Assembly (NCBI GenBank): GCA_021904315.1
Contig: CM038914.1
Location: 23,671,065-23,735,064, forward strand
Direction of reading: 5' to 3'
Length of the DNA: 64,000 nucleotides
DNA from: Sphagnum magellanicum
Taxonomy: Eukaryota; Streptophyta; Sphagnopsida; Sphagnales; Sphagnaceae
A program made the translations under genes and the position numbers. Shown piece after piece: positions 35,445 through 48,222 of this stretch; the first letter of the stretch is position 1, and each line of letters begins with the position of its first letter. The notes beneath the pieces were generated by a model that saw nothing but the letters and a program-made list of their open reading frames with translations, was not told the origin of the DNA and searched no databases.

Positions 35445-36795
35445 TTCGGCAAAGTGGTTATGTCATGACAAATAAGATTAATGAAAATTTCAAGAATTCT
35501 ATACCACCATTGGTGATTGAAAATATGGATCATGTCCATGTTATCTCAAATGTTTGTTAATTGTGGTACAAATATGTGTTCTTGCACCATTGTAACACAT
35601 ACATGGGCATTTGTAACTTGTTGAGCTCTATTGATTGGCCTCAAGGTCTTCAACTTCAAATTATAGCTTATGGGCATCAATATCCCTTTGCATTTGGCCA
35701 ATTGGCATTTACTTTCCCCTAGTTGACATTCCAACATAATATGTTAGATTAGTTTTTGACTTGCCAGAATAAATGTAAGATATGTTTGTCATGAGTTTTA
35801 AAATGCCATATAGATGTTTAGGGCTCCAATAGTTCAACCCAACGAACCCAACAATTCATTGGGCAAGATGAAATCCAATGAAAATTTTGCATACATACAT
35901 ACAATAATCCAATACAAAAATATGCAATATAGGCCCAATTCAAGATACTAAATATTTTTTATAAAAGAAGTACTCCTTTTCAATTATTGCCTACAATAAG
36001 GTTCAATATGAAATCTGTTGTAATAATTATGTGCAAAATAATTGAGGAAGATGGTTACTGTATTAATAATCCAACAACTAGGTAGTGATATTATTAATTA
36101 TATTATCTATTAATATGTACAAATGTAATATTGTTATTAGTTTTAGTATTATAGTGTATAATATTGTATGCTAACTAGTGTGGCCTATAATTAGCAATAG
36201 GTGCACTAGCTTAGATTAGGTATATGCTACCTAGTAGTAAGGCAATGTAATAACTCAACTCCTATACTAATTGACAACTTATTGAATAAATTGCTAAGTA
36301 TTGAAAAGGCTATTTATTTAGTAGAGTATTATTTAAAATATACACTAGTATAATTATAATATTTTTGCCATGTAAATATGTTGACTTTTCAATTAGGACT
36401 GAACTCTATAATATTTAATCTTACTAAATAACCTAGGTCCTAGCCTGCAAGAGCTCAACATGGTACATTTGTGAGGAGTTTCTCATTCAACTTCATAAAT
36501 GCAAGAAAACAAAAGTTTTAGTTGTTTTGTTGATAACAAACTCTGAGGTATGAGAGTACAGAAAAATGTCACTCACAATGTTGCTGCATTTTGAACTTTA
36601 GAAGGGAAAGAAAGAATTTGATAATGTCAAATTATATATGGTATTGCAAACTTGATATTTTTGCAGCACAAATCAGATTTGTAGCTTTTTTGGTCTATAG
36701 ATCCCAAGTATGCAAAGAAGCATAGTTGATCGCCTTTTTGGTGGTTTGTTACTTGTTAAATGCTAGCTAAAAATGGCATTTGATTGAATTGCTAT
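35445..36795. other. No gene recognised
   Basis: AT-rich sequence with short frames only. The right end adjoins the inverted repeat that brackets the L5 terminal exon. Confidence 0.4.
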
Positions 36796-37854
36796 AAATT
36801 CACAGGAATGCTCTTATAGACTAGGGTTGATTGATTACACCTTACCCCAGAAAAACAGTTTTCTGTCACTTTTAGGCAATAATTTCCCCAAAAAATGGGA
36901 ATTTATAGCAGAATATTTCATTTTCAGAAAACTGTCACCTTTTGGCATTTTTTCACCAGAAAAAAAGCTGGTCCGCTATGTAGTATTTGAAAAATCCTTC
37001 CTCCAACTGTGAAAACAGCTGGAGAGAAAGACGACCCTAATGGAAAAGTTGCTGTTATGGTTCAGAAACATGAACTTCCACATCCTTTTTCCGCTTTCAT
37101 AAAGCTGCAAAAAATATTTGCAGATGCGAAAGGCAGGCAGTTTAAGAGTGCCAATACACAATTGCCATAGCACAAGAGTTGCTGTTGTTGTGCTCAGTTT
37201 AGGGAACATTTGTACCTGCAGGACATACTAAAGAGCAAACTCCCAATCTCATTCAGGCTCATCCCTTGCTCGTACAGAAAGACATTGATTGTAATGCTGT
37301 TAGAAGAAAATGAACACCTCTGGACCTAAATCTTGTGCATGGAAAAGATCACACTGCTTGAGAGTTAGCTACCTATAACTGTGCAAAAATGGAGGAAGTC
37401 TACTTTTGCCTTGACTTGCCCCTGAATGTCACTCGGGTTTTCTTCTTGGCAGCAGATGCAGATGACCCACCACCAGGTTCCCGGAATGGCATGCCCATCA
37501 AAGAGAGCAGTTTTAAGCCTTCTGTGTCATTTTTGGCAGAGGTGATAATGCAGATGTCCATGCCCCTTTCCTTATCAATGTTCTCAAATTGGATCGCTGG
37601 GAAAACACTCTGCTCTGGCAAACCCAGGGTGTAGTTTCCCCTCCCATCAAAACTGTAAGGGTTCACCCCTTGAAAATCCCTTGTTCTGGGGAGAGCCAAG
37701 TTCATCAGCCTGTCTAGAAATGAGTACATAACCTGCATCATCCAGAATATTGACATAAAGACTTCAACAAGATACCAGATGAACAGTGCACATCATAACA
37801 TTGTCTTAGTTAAATCACTACAACCCTAGTCTATAAGAGCATTCCTGTGAATTT
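36796..37854. repeat. Perfect 34-bp inverted repeat pair around the L5 terminal exon
   Basis: Positions 36796-36829 and 37821-37854 are exact reverse complements, 991 bp apart. The interior holds the whole last exon of the plastid L5 gene and its 3' flank. The right arm is intronic, about 90 bp upstream of the acceptor. AATT follows or precedes the shared core at both ends, but it is palindromic and cannot prove a target duplication. It may be the TIRs of a DNA element or an inverted duplication of local sequence. Confidence 0.7.
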
Positions 37855-39302
37855 TTGTACGTTTTCACCCCTAAACTCTATGGAGCCTTAATGCAACAAT
37901 GGAGAGTTGTCCAATAAATTTCAGTATGCTTTGGTCCTTTCAGAATACCCATTGTCCAGTACACAAACTATAGAAACCAGACACCGACACTGAGAATTGA
38001 CCAGCAGGAGCATGGTCAGGTGAGTTGATGGAATATGGCCAGTTAATGCTTGACCTGAGGTAAATTACACCCTACAATGTCCGTCTCTTGATGCACAAAA
38101 TGTCCTGGCCTCCATCTATTTAGGTGACCAGTGAGAGCTGAGACACTTGAACTGGCTGCAGGGCATAACTCTCTGTTTAGAGGGCCAAGTTGTCAGTGTC
38201 TCCAGCAATGGGATGACCACTACAGAATGTGTAGGATGCATGTGTGAAGGAAGACAAGGATATGGCTCAGGGAGCTTCTGTGCTTGTTGAGTGCCCAGTC
38301 ACTACCTCAGCAACAGCCTTTCAGTGAGGGTTATGAGATTGCAGAGAAAAGTCCGCAAAACCACTCAAGGTAAATGTTCTGTGGATTCCAGCAAAGACTG
38401 AAATTAACACAACCAGAATGAGTGTGGTCATAACCTTATGATTGTCACTCACATTGTATCAGACCATCACTTTCATCATGAACAGCACTGACTGGCTGGA
38501 CTCCCACTGACTTCTGTTTCAGAGGGTAGGTGTAGGGACACAAACAACTATAAGAACATCAATATCCTATTCCTGTCTTATTGCTGAAGGCAATAGGTAG
38601 ACTTAGTCGTGATGTTTGCTAGCTCTTAAGAGACATTGCCTGGTTTTGCTTTTCTTACTCTGACACTTATCATGATATGCTTTAGCCATGCTCTTGGTTG
38701 CTGCATTCAACACATAAGTACAGTATACAACCTTTGTATGCTCTTGAGAAACTGAATCATGTCACCCATGCCAAGGACAGATTCTAAAGAAAAGCGCTTT
38801 ACAATCTCAAGTTGTGCATTGTTCATCTTCCACAGAAGCTGTTTTACTGAGATTTATTAAGAACCAACCCCCTCTGCCTCACCCTCAGAGCCGACAAGAA
38901 GTTGCTGGGAATTCAAGAGAATGAGAAAAGGAGCTTCTTCTGCAAGTTGCTGTTTTCATGTTTCACATTAGGGTTAAGGAGCACACCCATAAACCATGCA
39001 ACATTACAAGAATTTGTCAGGATTACACAGTTTTTTTCTGTGCTTTATTGTAGGAGGCCTCAATTGCAAGGATTGAAATATAATTCTGGAAGAGGAAGTA
39101 CCTCCCCACGAAGTGTGAGACAGGCTCGAACGGGCACCCTTTGCCGCAGCTTGAAGCCAGCTCTGGCCTTCGTGGAACGACTGACTACTGCGTTCTGGCC
39201 TGTAATCAATGCAATGTCCCGGATCGTTGATTCCAGAGTCTTAGCATTCTGAGAGGCTTCACCTATCCCACAATTGACGACCACTTTCTCCACTTGCGGT
39301 AT
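37400..39302 (-). CDS. PRPL5: Plastid ribosomal protein L5 (uL5c), last two exons, nuclear gene
   Basis: Two minus-strand exons encode most of a bacterial-type L5, the large-subunit protein that binds 5S rRNA in the plastid ribosome. Exon 39302-39102 (67 codons) follows the acceptor TTTTCTGTGTAG and ends at donor GAG|GTACTT. It includes [20 protein letters not shown] and LALITGQ-like IALITGQ. Exon 37732-37400 follows acceptor GATGATGCAG and runs to a stop. It includes [40 protein letters not shown] and [15 protein letters not shown], then a basic tail of about 20 residues as in plastid forms. The phase is 0 across the 1369-bp intron. The N-terminal exon(s) with transit peptide should lie to the right but were not found. 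An R2 element starts 300 bp upstream. Both exons are open, so the gene may be functional. A truncated duplicate is the alternative. Confidence 0.85.
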
Positions 39303-39594
39303 CTACACAGAAAAACATGAGCAAAACGCTAAGCCCGAAATCCCAAGAACAAAATTTCAAGAAAAGAGGAAACTACAGTTGTATTGTTAGGTCTCTCAAC
39401 CTCTCTAGAGCTTCTAGACATCTCCACCAGGCCATAATCAGGACAATTGCTGGTTGCTACTTTGTGATCCCACACCATAGAGAAACAGTTCACTCCATTA
39501 CCCCCATTTTCATTAGCTATGAGTAAAACCTAGCACGGGCCTGAAGCTATTCGACCCTACACCACTTGCCAGGCTTCAAAGATTGAGCCTTTGA

Positions 39595-42500
39595 ACATGT
39601 TCACAATTATATGAGCCTTGAAACTCAAAGATGGAGGTTAATTCCTTTATTACCAAGCCATCCCACTTGTTTTGGCGAAATAGTTGTGGACATTTTATCT
39701 ACCTTGTTTAATTTAAAATATTACACAAAACATCATTTTTGATATTTGATATCCTACTAAAATTTTGTCCAAATAAAAAGATACAAATTTATTCTTAAAA
39801 TTATTTTGATAATGTGCATAAATATATTTATTTCTTTTTTAAAATATAAATTGATTTTCAAAAAAATATATTTGATTTTTGTTATTGAAAATCATTTCAA
39901 TTATCATTCCTTAGAAAAAAAAAATCACTCACATGATTTATAAATGGATAATGTAATAATAAATAAAAATATATCTTTCATATTTTAAACTTTTATTTGA
40001 TTCTAAAAATTATATTCATAATTTTTCTTTTGATATATCATAATTTTAACACTAAAATTTAATTTGGATGTGTGATATATAATTTATTCAAATATAATAC
40101 TTAGATGGAACTATAATTTTGTTACATTTACACATACGCTATCTTATTTTTATTTCAAATTTTGTTAAAATTTGAATGTAAAAATAAATTATATATTTTC
40201 ACATCTCAAACCTCTATTTCATTTTTAAATTTACATTATAATTTTTTTCTTATAATATATCATAATTGTACCAACAAAATGAAATTTAAATGTATGATAT
40301 ATAATCCATTCACTATATAATTTTTATAAATGGATCATAAATTACTCCTAGTGCTACCTATTACTGAGCCTAATTAATAGTTAAATTAGTTAGATATCAT
40401 ACTTAATTAATTAATTATTTGATTAAAAAAACAAATCACATATCAATAGGAGAAAATAGCTATTACTTAGCCCACATACATATTGCCTCCTACATAGCCA
40501 CATGCATGTTACCATTATCTAATTCTATTTATTACTTGTTACCTATTACCATTTATTTACATGATTAGTTGAAAAGATAATTATATTTTCATATATTGAT
40601 GGGTGGCCTAAAAATGGATGAAAATACCCAAAAGCACTTTGAAAGCACTGTAATTAATGTTTTAAAACAATAAAAGGACTTAGGAATTTACTTGAATATT
40701 TTTGAAAATCACATATTTTTAACAAATTTTTAATGTAAACCATAAAAAAATTAGGTGGATGAAAAATTTCAAGATTTTTTAAAATTTTAAAACAAACTTT
40801 ATTTTTCAGGCCTATAGAAGAAAATGTTTTAAAAACTATTGCCATTTACTTCTTTCAGATGGCCACAACTCTCATGTTACATTAAAAGTTTTGACAAGGT
40901 GAGGAATGTGGTCTTGGATTTGATTATTTTATCATCTTACATGAGCCATGCCTTGCAACCACTTGATGTTGCTTGCTTTAAACCTTTCAAAATCGCCTTT
41001 AACGCTTATAAGGATGTTTGGACTTTGACTAACAAAGTTAAATGGGTTCCAAAGGAGGACCTTACTTAATGGGTGTTCTAGCTTTCAAGAAAACATTGAA
41101 TAAATCAAATATATGTAAAGGCTTCAAGACTACTCAGGTTTGGCCTTTAAACCTACCTATTATGGAATGCAAGATGCAACCTAACATGCAATTTATGGAA
41201 ACAACAATGCTTGAACATGAAATTATGGATTTCCAAATTGAAGAAGTACTAGGTGAATGCACTAGTAACCTTAAGCCCAATGCTGGCATTTTAATATGTG
41301 GAAATTGATGGATAATGTTTACACCTAAATAGAAGGCACCATGGATGTAAGTCAATGTGTGACCCAATGAATTCCCAAATCTTGAAAATGTGTGAATAAA
41401 TTAATGATGAACCAAAAATGAATAATTCCACTTGTATTTCACAACTCATTTGCTCATCCAATGATTATTTTTTCATCAAAACCTCACATGATTTCCATGC
41501 TTTTCATCTAAACTATCTATTTAAGGTTTGGTTACTTTACTAAGTTTTTAAAAGTGATCAAATGGACATGGTTATTAATTTTTAAGATTTCAATATTGTA
41601 ATCTTTGACTACCAAAAATATTCATCTGTCTATGCAACCTCCTCTACCTAGGTCAAATCCTATATATGAAATGTTGTTGATGTCATTTGTCATGGTGGAT
41701 GCTATTTGGAAATCTTAAAAAGAAAACTCATAAAATTCATATGAATATAGGCCAAAGTAAATATTTTAAAAACATGTTCATTAAAGATTTTCTTTTGAAA
41801 AAAAAAGAAAATCCATTTCAAAAGGACTTCTAAAAATAAAGTTTAATTTTGACCTTTCAAAAATCACTATCATCTGGTTAAGGTTTAAATAAAAAAAAGT
41901 TGACACTTAATTTCATTATTTCATTTTTCAAAAGATACTTAGTCATTATAAACAATTTGGAGTGGAATTTAATATGAATTTTCAATTTATTCACAATCTT
42001 AATCACTCAACTAATCGATATTTTTTAACTTTAAAAGTCAATCACTAATAATGAATGCATAATTTTCAAAATATAGTTTATAAACATGTTCATAACCACC
42101 ATGTTAATGTATTATTAATGTTTAATTAATAAATTCAAAGTTATGTTATTCGTGTTATTCATCACAAATGTTTAAGCACAATGCACCTTGCAAAAATAAC
42201 CATTATGACACCAAAAATGACTCATTCAATTATCCATTTACCTTAAGTTAGAAAATGTATTTTCAAACACAACATTTAAGTTGGTCAAAAGAATTTTGGA
42301 TTATTTTCGTAAAGACCTTTATAAAATGGTCAAATAACATTCTTTGAGTATTTTTCAAGAATCTTAACTTATTTTTGCCAACTTCAAAAAATATGAAACA
42401 ATTTTCCAAGGTTTTTTGTGCAATCACCCATAAGTTATGGATGGTTAAATGATTACCAATGCTGGGTAGTTATCACAAATAAAGTTGGTCTTCGAGCTAG

Positions 42501-42815
42501 TTATCAGGTCGATCTCTTTGAATAAGAATTGGCTCCCCAAGAAGTATCCAAGGTATCTTAAGGATCCTATTTTGATATCCAGGGCGGTTATGGGGTGAAC
42601 CATTGAGTTTTGTTCTCCATTTTCTAGAGTTTTTTTTGTACAATTATCTATAAGTCATGGCTGGTACATGATTACTAGTATTGGGTTGTTCTCACAAACA
42701 TGGTCAATTCTCAGGCTGATTATGAGGTCAGTACTTTCAATGAAAACTAATGATTTTAGTTTATGTGAAAACAAATTCAACAACTTATGTGAAAACTTGT
42801 TCAACAAGAACTACA
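39595..42815 (+). mobile_element. R2 element copy 2 (decayed pogo/Tigger-like transposon)
   Basis: It is collinear with 2573-6315, starting with a tRNA-like edge on the minus strand (GATGGCTTGGTAATAAAGG, then GAGTTTCAAGGCTC). Unlike the other long copies it is not preceded by R1, so R2 is an independent unit. It lies upstream of the L5 exons in L5 orientation, possibly inside a long L5 intron. Its 3' end abuts R3 at about 42822. Confidence 0.65.
40851..41310 (+). pseudogene. Remnant of DDE_1 (pogo/Tigger-like) transposase, R2 copy 2
   Basis: This is the best-preserved copy for the catalytic motif. LLLSDGHNSHVTLKVL is in one frame (40851-40900), keeping the Asp of DGHxSH. A 1-bp deletion near 40902 shifts to the frame reading VVLDLIILSSYMSHALQPLD and CFKPFKIAFNAYKDVWTL. 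A TAA near 41067 and another 1-bp deletion near 41078 lead to KSNICKGFKTTQVWPLNLPI. The order LLxDGHxSH, SHALQPLDV, NIxKGFxxTxxWPLN is that of DDE_1 transposases. Non-functional. Confidence 0.7.
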
Positions 42816-42821
42816 ATGGAA

Positions 42822-43440
42822 AGATGAAATTTGGCACCACACATCTGGTAGGTCCCATCTTTTTGGGTCCCATTTGGGATCCCAGGCCTAAATGTCCTGC
42901 TCTGAGGATTTTCACCACATAAAGTATTTCCAACGTTCGAATTTTGGAGGGAGGGACATCATAATACATGCAGTGATATCCCCTCAAGAAAATAGAAGGA
43001 ATATTGCACCTACTTCAAGATGGGAGGAATCTTACACCTCTATAGGGTGAAAGGTCCCACTCACTTTTAAGGAATATGCCATGTGATCTACTTTAGTTTA
43101 GGTTAAGATGACCTCCCCCTTAAGTAAAACCCAAGGGTGGGGAACGTGATTCCTGAAACGTGTGGCTGGACTTGGCTACAATGGCTCCTTATTTTGGGAA
43201 TGCCTCACCCTAGGACTTTGCCCCTTTACCCTCTATTTGTTCTTCATGTGCATCAACCCTTTTTTTGTCATTTTTGGGTTGTGGTGTGTGTGGCAATACA
43301 TTTGAATGAAAGAAACACATGTGATTAATACCGAAGACTGTTTCAAAAATTCTCTGATTATTGCCATTATGTTCAGAGTGGCCTTGGGCAATTGAGGAAA
43401 ACAATTCAAAATTCATCCTGGCAATATAACATTTTGTTCT
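42822..43440. repeat. Dispersed repeat R3, copy 2
   Basis: It matches 63398-64000 very closely and 23254-23805 more loosely. Similarity to the block A/B copies begins sharply at AAAGATGAAATTTGGCACCA, directly after the R2 copy. That marks an R3 boundary or an insertion junction. Confidence 0.75.
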
Positions 43441-46433
43441 ATATATGCAAGCTGGCTACCAAAGCTTCATCTCTGATGCATGCCGGCTATGGATACTGGT
43501 AACCTGTAGAAAAGTTGGCAGCAAGCCTATGTTGGCAAAATGTTATATAGCATGTCATCAAAAATAGGGGCACAAAACACAGCTTCACATTTCAAGTATA
43601 CCAACCTCAACCATGGATTGATTGAACATCTGCTTTACAATCTCATTTGGAAAGGTATCAAGTGTGAAAGCACCTAGTTATAGGGTAAAAGCACATTAGT
43701 ACAATGGGTTTCTATGGAAGTCACAATGATTTTTTTTATCATTTAGTTAAGTCTTGTTGTGCACAACTCAAAATATAGTCATTTATTTAAAAATATCACA
43801 TATATTAACATGATAAAATATTTATTACTTACCCCCACATACATATGACCTACTAACTATTTACTATTTAGCTCGTATACATATTGCCTACTACTTACTA
43901 CCTTACAATTTACAACTTAATAATTAATTAATTATCTAACCTACTTAATTAATTAAACATAACATTATTTCATTCAACATAAAAATATATATATTACTAA
44001 TTTAAAAACACTATGATATATCAACATGATAAAATACGTATTATTTAGCCATATACATATTATTTACTACCTAGCCTTATTTCTATACCATTAAAAGTCA
44101 CATGGATCTTTTGAAATTTTCACAAACCCACCTACCTAACTACACATTTAATGGTTAGTTCATTGAAAAAAGTTTAGGAAAAATAATTAAAACATTAAAT
44201 CCATTAATTCCATTATCTTTTTCTCTTTTTTTTCCCACATTTAGTTACATATATATTCGTGACTAAGATTTATAGTCATAAATCAAGTTGAAAGGACGTA
44301 ACATGTTGTTCAATGGCCTATGAACCACCTTCCAAATCACAAAAGCAACTACATTTTCATTTATTTTTGGATGCCACTAAAAATGGATGGTATAAATGTA
44401 TAATTTTTCAATTTCATTTTCATCCAAATTAACACTAACTACAAATTTGAGTTGCATGTGCAATTGCAAATCATTTTGTAATTGTTTATGAAATTACAAG
44501 TCATTTTTACTAAGTGCCACAAAGGATAGTCATATTTTAAAACACAAAAATCATTGATTTGGATAGAAGTTGCAAATACATGGGTTGAAATGCATAGGAT
44601 TCCTTATAATGATTTTCACCAAAGTTTGGGTCATGATAAATTTTGCCTTGTGCTTTACAATAGGTATTGGTGGAGATTCTCAAAATCCAAGGCCAGACAT
44701 CCAAAATGTGGTTGGATTGGGACTGGGCCAGACTGTTGAACAACCCAGGTCAATACCTACCCAAGTGCCCCACCCAGGGCTGCCCAACAGCTGCCAAATT
44801 TCCTTCCGTTTTTCTCCTTTATCTTAGGCTTTTCTTTGTTTCTTACTTCCTTACATGTGGAGCAAGGTTGTGTAGATCAAGAGTGTTACACACATGGTTT
44901 TTTATCTTAAGGTTTTTTCAACCATTTGCGAATTAACAAGAAATACGAAAACAATCTGAAAAAAAAAGAAATTTACAACATTAGTTACATGTCCAGACAA
45001 ACCGTTGTCTCATTTTTTGTCAATTTTGTGATGTAGCCAAACTTGGTTATAAATGAGATATGAAATCATGTTTTTGGGATTGTCCTTCTATATATTTCTA
45101 CTTAATATAACCAAAATATGGAAATCTCACAATATTTATTATTATTTTTTGAATTTGAGCAATTGAAAATGATTCCTAAAATGTTTCATTTCCACATATT
45201 CAATTTTGAATTTCTCTTTTTGGAAAAAATTTCCTTAGTTAAAACTCTACTGTAGAGCATTAAGTACATAGAAAAGCGTTCTTTTCTTTCTTTTTAATAT
45301 ATTTTTCTCCATCTTTGGGAACTATTCATAAATACAAATAACTACAAATAAAAACCTGACGTAGATCTCAGAACACCAAGTATATGTTTTGGTCTTTTTT
45401 GTTCTTCTCGTATAGGAATTACCAAAAAAGTTTAGAAAACAAAAAATGAAGAGCATCACTTACACATCTTTCCATTTCTAGTTTTTTCCTTTTCAGATGC
45501 ATCAAGGTTACATAGAAACATGAGCATTCAGGTGCTTCTCTTGTTTTCATTTGTTTTTTCCTCCCACAATGTCCAAACGAAGACAACAAAACATGAAATG
45601 AAGATCATTGATTACAATTGTTTTCAGATATTTCTCCTTTTTCCTTTCGTGTTCTTACCTTTCTTTTTCCTTCTTTTTTCCTTATCAGTGGAGCAGGGGT
45701 TACAAACATAAAAACCATGAAGTAAATGTCTTCCAAGTTCTTTCCTTTTTTATTTTTCTCCTTTATTTTTTCTTTGAAAATTATCAAAAAGTTTATGTCT
45801 TGATTTTCTTTTCATCTTCTTATTACTTACCAAAAAAAGAAAAGTATGCAAAAAAAATGGATAGCATTATTTACTTCTTTTTCTTGTTCTTTTCTTTTAT
45901 ACTTTATACTTCCCATCATTTCAAGAATAAAAGTATAAAAAGCAAATGATGGGAACAAATAAGTATAGAAAGGAAGGTCAGAAATGATTTGAGGGGAATT
46001 TATACATATATATATGATTTGGACTCAGTGCACCCAATTAAAGTTTTAGTTGTATTATTAGTTTTGTCCAACTAGTGTACAACACCCAAAATAAAAGATT
46101 GTGTATAATCAATTAAAACTGTTAACTTGCTTATAAAGGAGACTTGTCACTTGACTGGGGCTCTTTGAAAAATCTTGTATTTCTATACATCTAGAGAACT
46201 AAAACTTGTTTAAATAGAGGAAGCAAGCCAAGTCCAGGTCTGAGTTTCAGTTTTAACAAGATGCCCAATGCATGATCTGAATCCAAATCTGAGTTCAACA
46301 AAATTCTGATCCCATGATTTAAATACCCAGAATTTGACCAGTTCTTGGACTTGAACTTACCTCATACCAAAACCTGACAACAGTGGTTTTCACCTTTAAA
46401 ATCTTACAATGCTTTCCTGAACACCTCTTTTAT
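43441..46433. other. AT-rich and T/C-rich DNA, no gene recognised
   Basis: 43730-44120 contains R2-like phrases (ATCAACATGATAAAATA, twice). 44540-44830 is GC-richer but has no motif I recognise. 45240-45960 is T/C-rich with loosely repeated phrases and yields only low-complexity frames. Confidence 0.4.
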
Positions 46434-48222
46434 CCAAAGAAAACAATGCCCAGAGCAGACCAAAAATAGCACCTGATTTTCATGATAGGTTGATCACCAT
46501 TACAATAGATCGTATGAAGGCCATACAGCTGGGTCTGCAACCACAGAATAGGACATAGGTAGCCTTGGGGAGGCTTGGTGTGAAGCACATTATTTAATGT
46601 GATGTCAAAGGTCTGTTCTTTAGAGTTTTTCGGTACCCCAAGTGAGGGTTAAAGACAGCCCTTTCCACCCCAAGGGTGATGGTTCCCTAGTACATCTCAT
46701 TCTGGGACCTCAGCTAAGGTCCTCGGCTGATACCCAGTTGTGTGCAGGTGAAATTCCTGTCAGGCCACTACCAGCGAACTTAACTTTGAGGGTTCGAATG
46801 GCTTGTCAGATTGGGTCTGCTGTTGTCCTTCAAAAGAAGAAAGAACAGAAAGACTCCCCTTTCCCCTAGATTCGAAAAGTGAAATTTTCTCATCTTGGGA
46901 CCTCCTGATTAAAGAAAGTATAAATTAGTTGATTTCCTCACCCTTCGACCGTTGTTGAGCAAGTCTTTTCTATTTCAAGTCTAGCTAGTGGCTCATGTCA
47001 TTAGACAGCTAATCAGCATATCTAGTTAAACTTCTTCATCATGTGGAGCTAATGTGCCAACTTTTAAAAATTGAAGAGTGGTTACCTTAACATTTTTATC
47101 ATTTTGGCATAAATTTAAATAATTTTTTGTTTTGTAGAACTTTTGAAATTTTATTTATAATTTGTGTCGAATTTTAATTAAATCAAAGTTTCCATTGTTA
47201 GGTTTGAACCGCAGACCTTTTTAAAAGCAGACCTTTCTAAAAGCAGGGTTTTAAAAAGTGATGCAGTCAAGACACACTAAACTGTTTCATAACACTAAAC
47301 GTAATAACTTTATTATTTGATATATTCATTATATGCCAAAAAATTCAGAATTAAAAAATCAAGTGCTGAAGTTAAGATTTAAAATTTAATTACTTAATTG
47401 ACAGTCTGATGCCGAAATGGTAAAGTAGCACAGTATGATGATGAATTATCATTTGCAAATGTTCACATACTAACTACAGCCAAATTAATTGTGATTGAAA
47501 GCAATGGTGACATGTGTATTGAAAAGGGCCTGTATTTGGCTACAAGGTTATTGTCAAGAGAATTACATTTGACTATATAAATCACCAACAAGAGGTCTAA
47601 TTATACTTTCAATCTTTTACCGAGCAAAATGGAACACAAGAATGCAAGAAAAATGGTAATATATTAAAGTTATCCATAAAGTCACACCCACTTAAGCCCC
47701 CTGGCCCATCCCCTAACTGATTTTCACCCTCTAAAATCAGTTTTCTGTAAAACTCCGCAGGATTGGGGATGGAATTTGAAAAGTGGGGATGCCAGCCCAA
47801 AGATAGGGGATGGGATTAGTTTTTTTTCTTTTAAACAATTTAAAAGCTGGGGCAGATTTGGGGTTATGGTAGGCAGTTTTTTCTAACTTTTTTGAAATTT
47901 TCGGGCAGCTCGGGCAGGTTTTTAGGAAAACATTTTCACACTTTTCGATTTTGGGCAGATTCTGCACAGCTCTTCAGGTGAATTTTTTTCAGTTTTGTTT
48001 TGTTTCAGGCAGACTCAGGGGAGGTTTTTGGCCTTTACACTTTGGTGTTCCAAGCATATTTAGAGGCTTTTTCGGAAGCATGGCTCTCCTATTTTTTTGG
48101 GTTTGGATGCCATAATTTAGGAGAGCATCTTTCAAGGGCTTCCTTGACAGGTTTTAGGGGCACATTGAAGGGATTCGTAATATTTTTTTCAAAAAAATTT
48201 AACCACAAATCACCCATGTCAT
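46434..48222. repeat. Dispersed repeat R1, copy 2 (with Helitron empty site)
   Basis: It is collinear with 1-2572 except for two gaps. It lacks the 1195-bp Helitron-like insertion (empty site at 47512/47513) and has an extra 350 bp at 47085-47434. Like copy 1 it runs directly into R2. Confidence 0.75.
47085..47434. repeat. 350-bp segment present only in R1 copy 2
   Basis: The flanks (AGTGGTTA on the left, TGATGATGAATTATC on the right) are contiguous in copy 1 at about 665. The segment contains GGTTTGAACC (B-box-like) and GATGCCGAAATGGTAAAG (tRNA-Leu-like). Their order is wrong for a simple SINE, and no target duplication is visible. It could also be a deletion in copy 1. Confidence 0.5.

Noticed and set aside
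45240..45960. Hydrophobic Phe/Leu/Ser-rich frames as a membrane protein
   Set aside because: They are translations of T/C-rich low-complexity DNA. Similar frames appear on both strands and none has a family motif.
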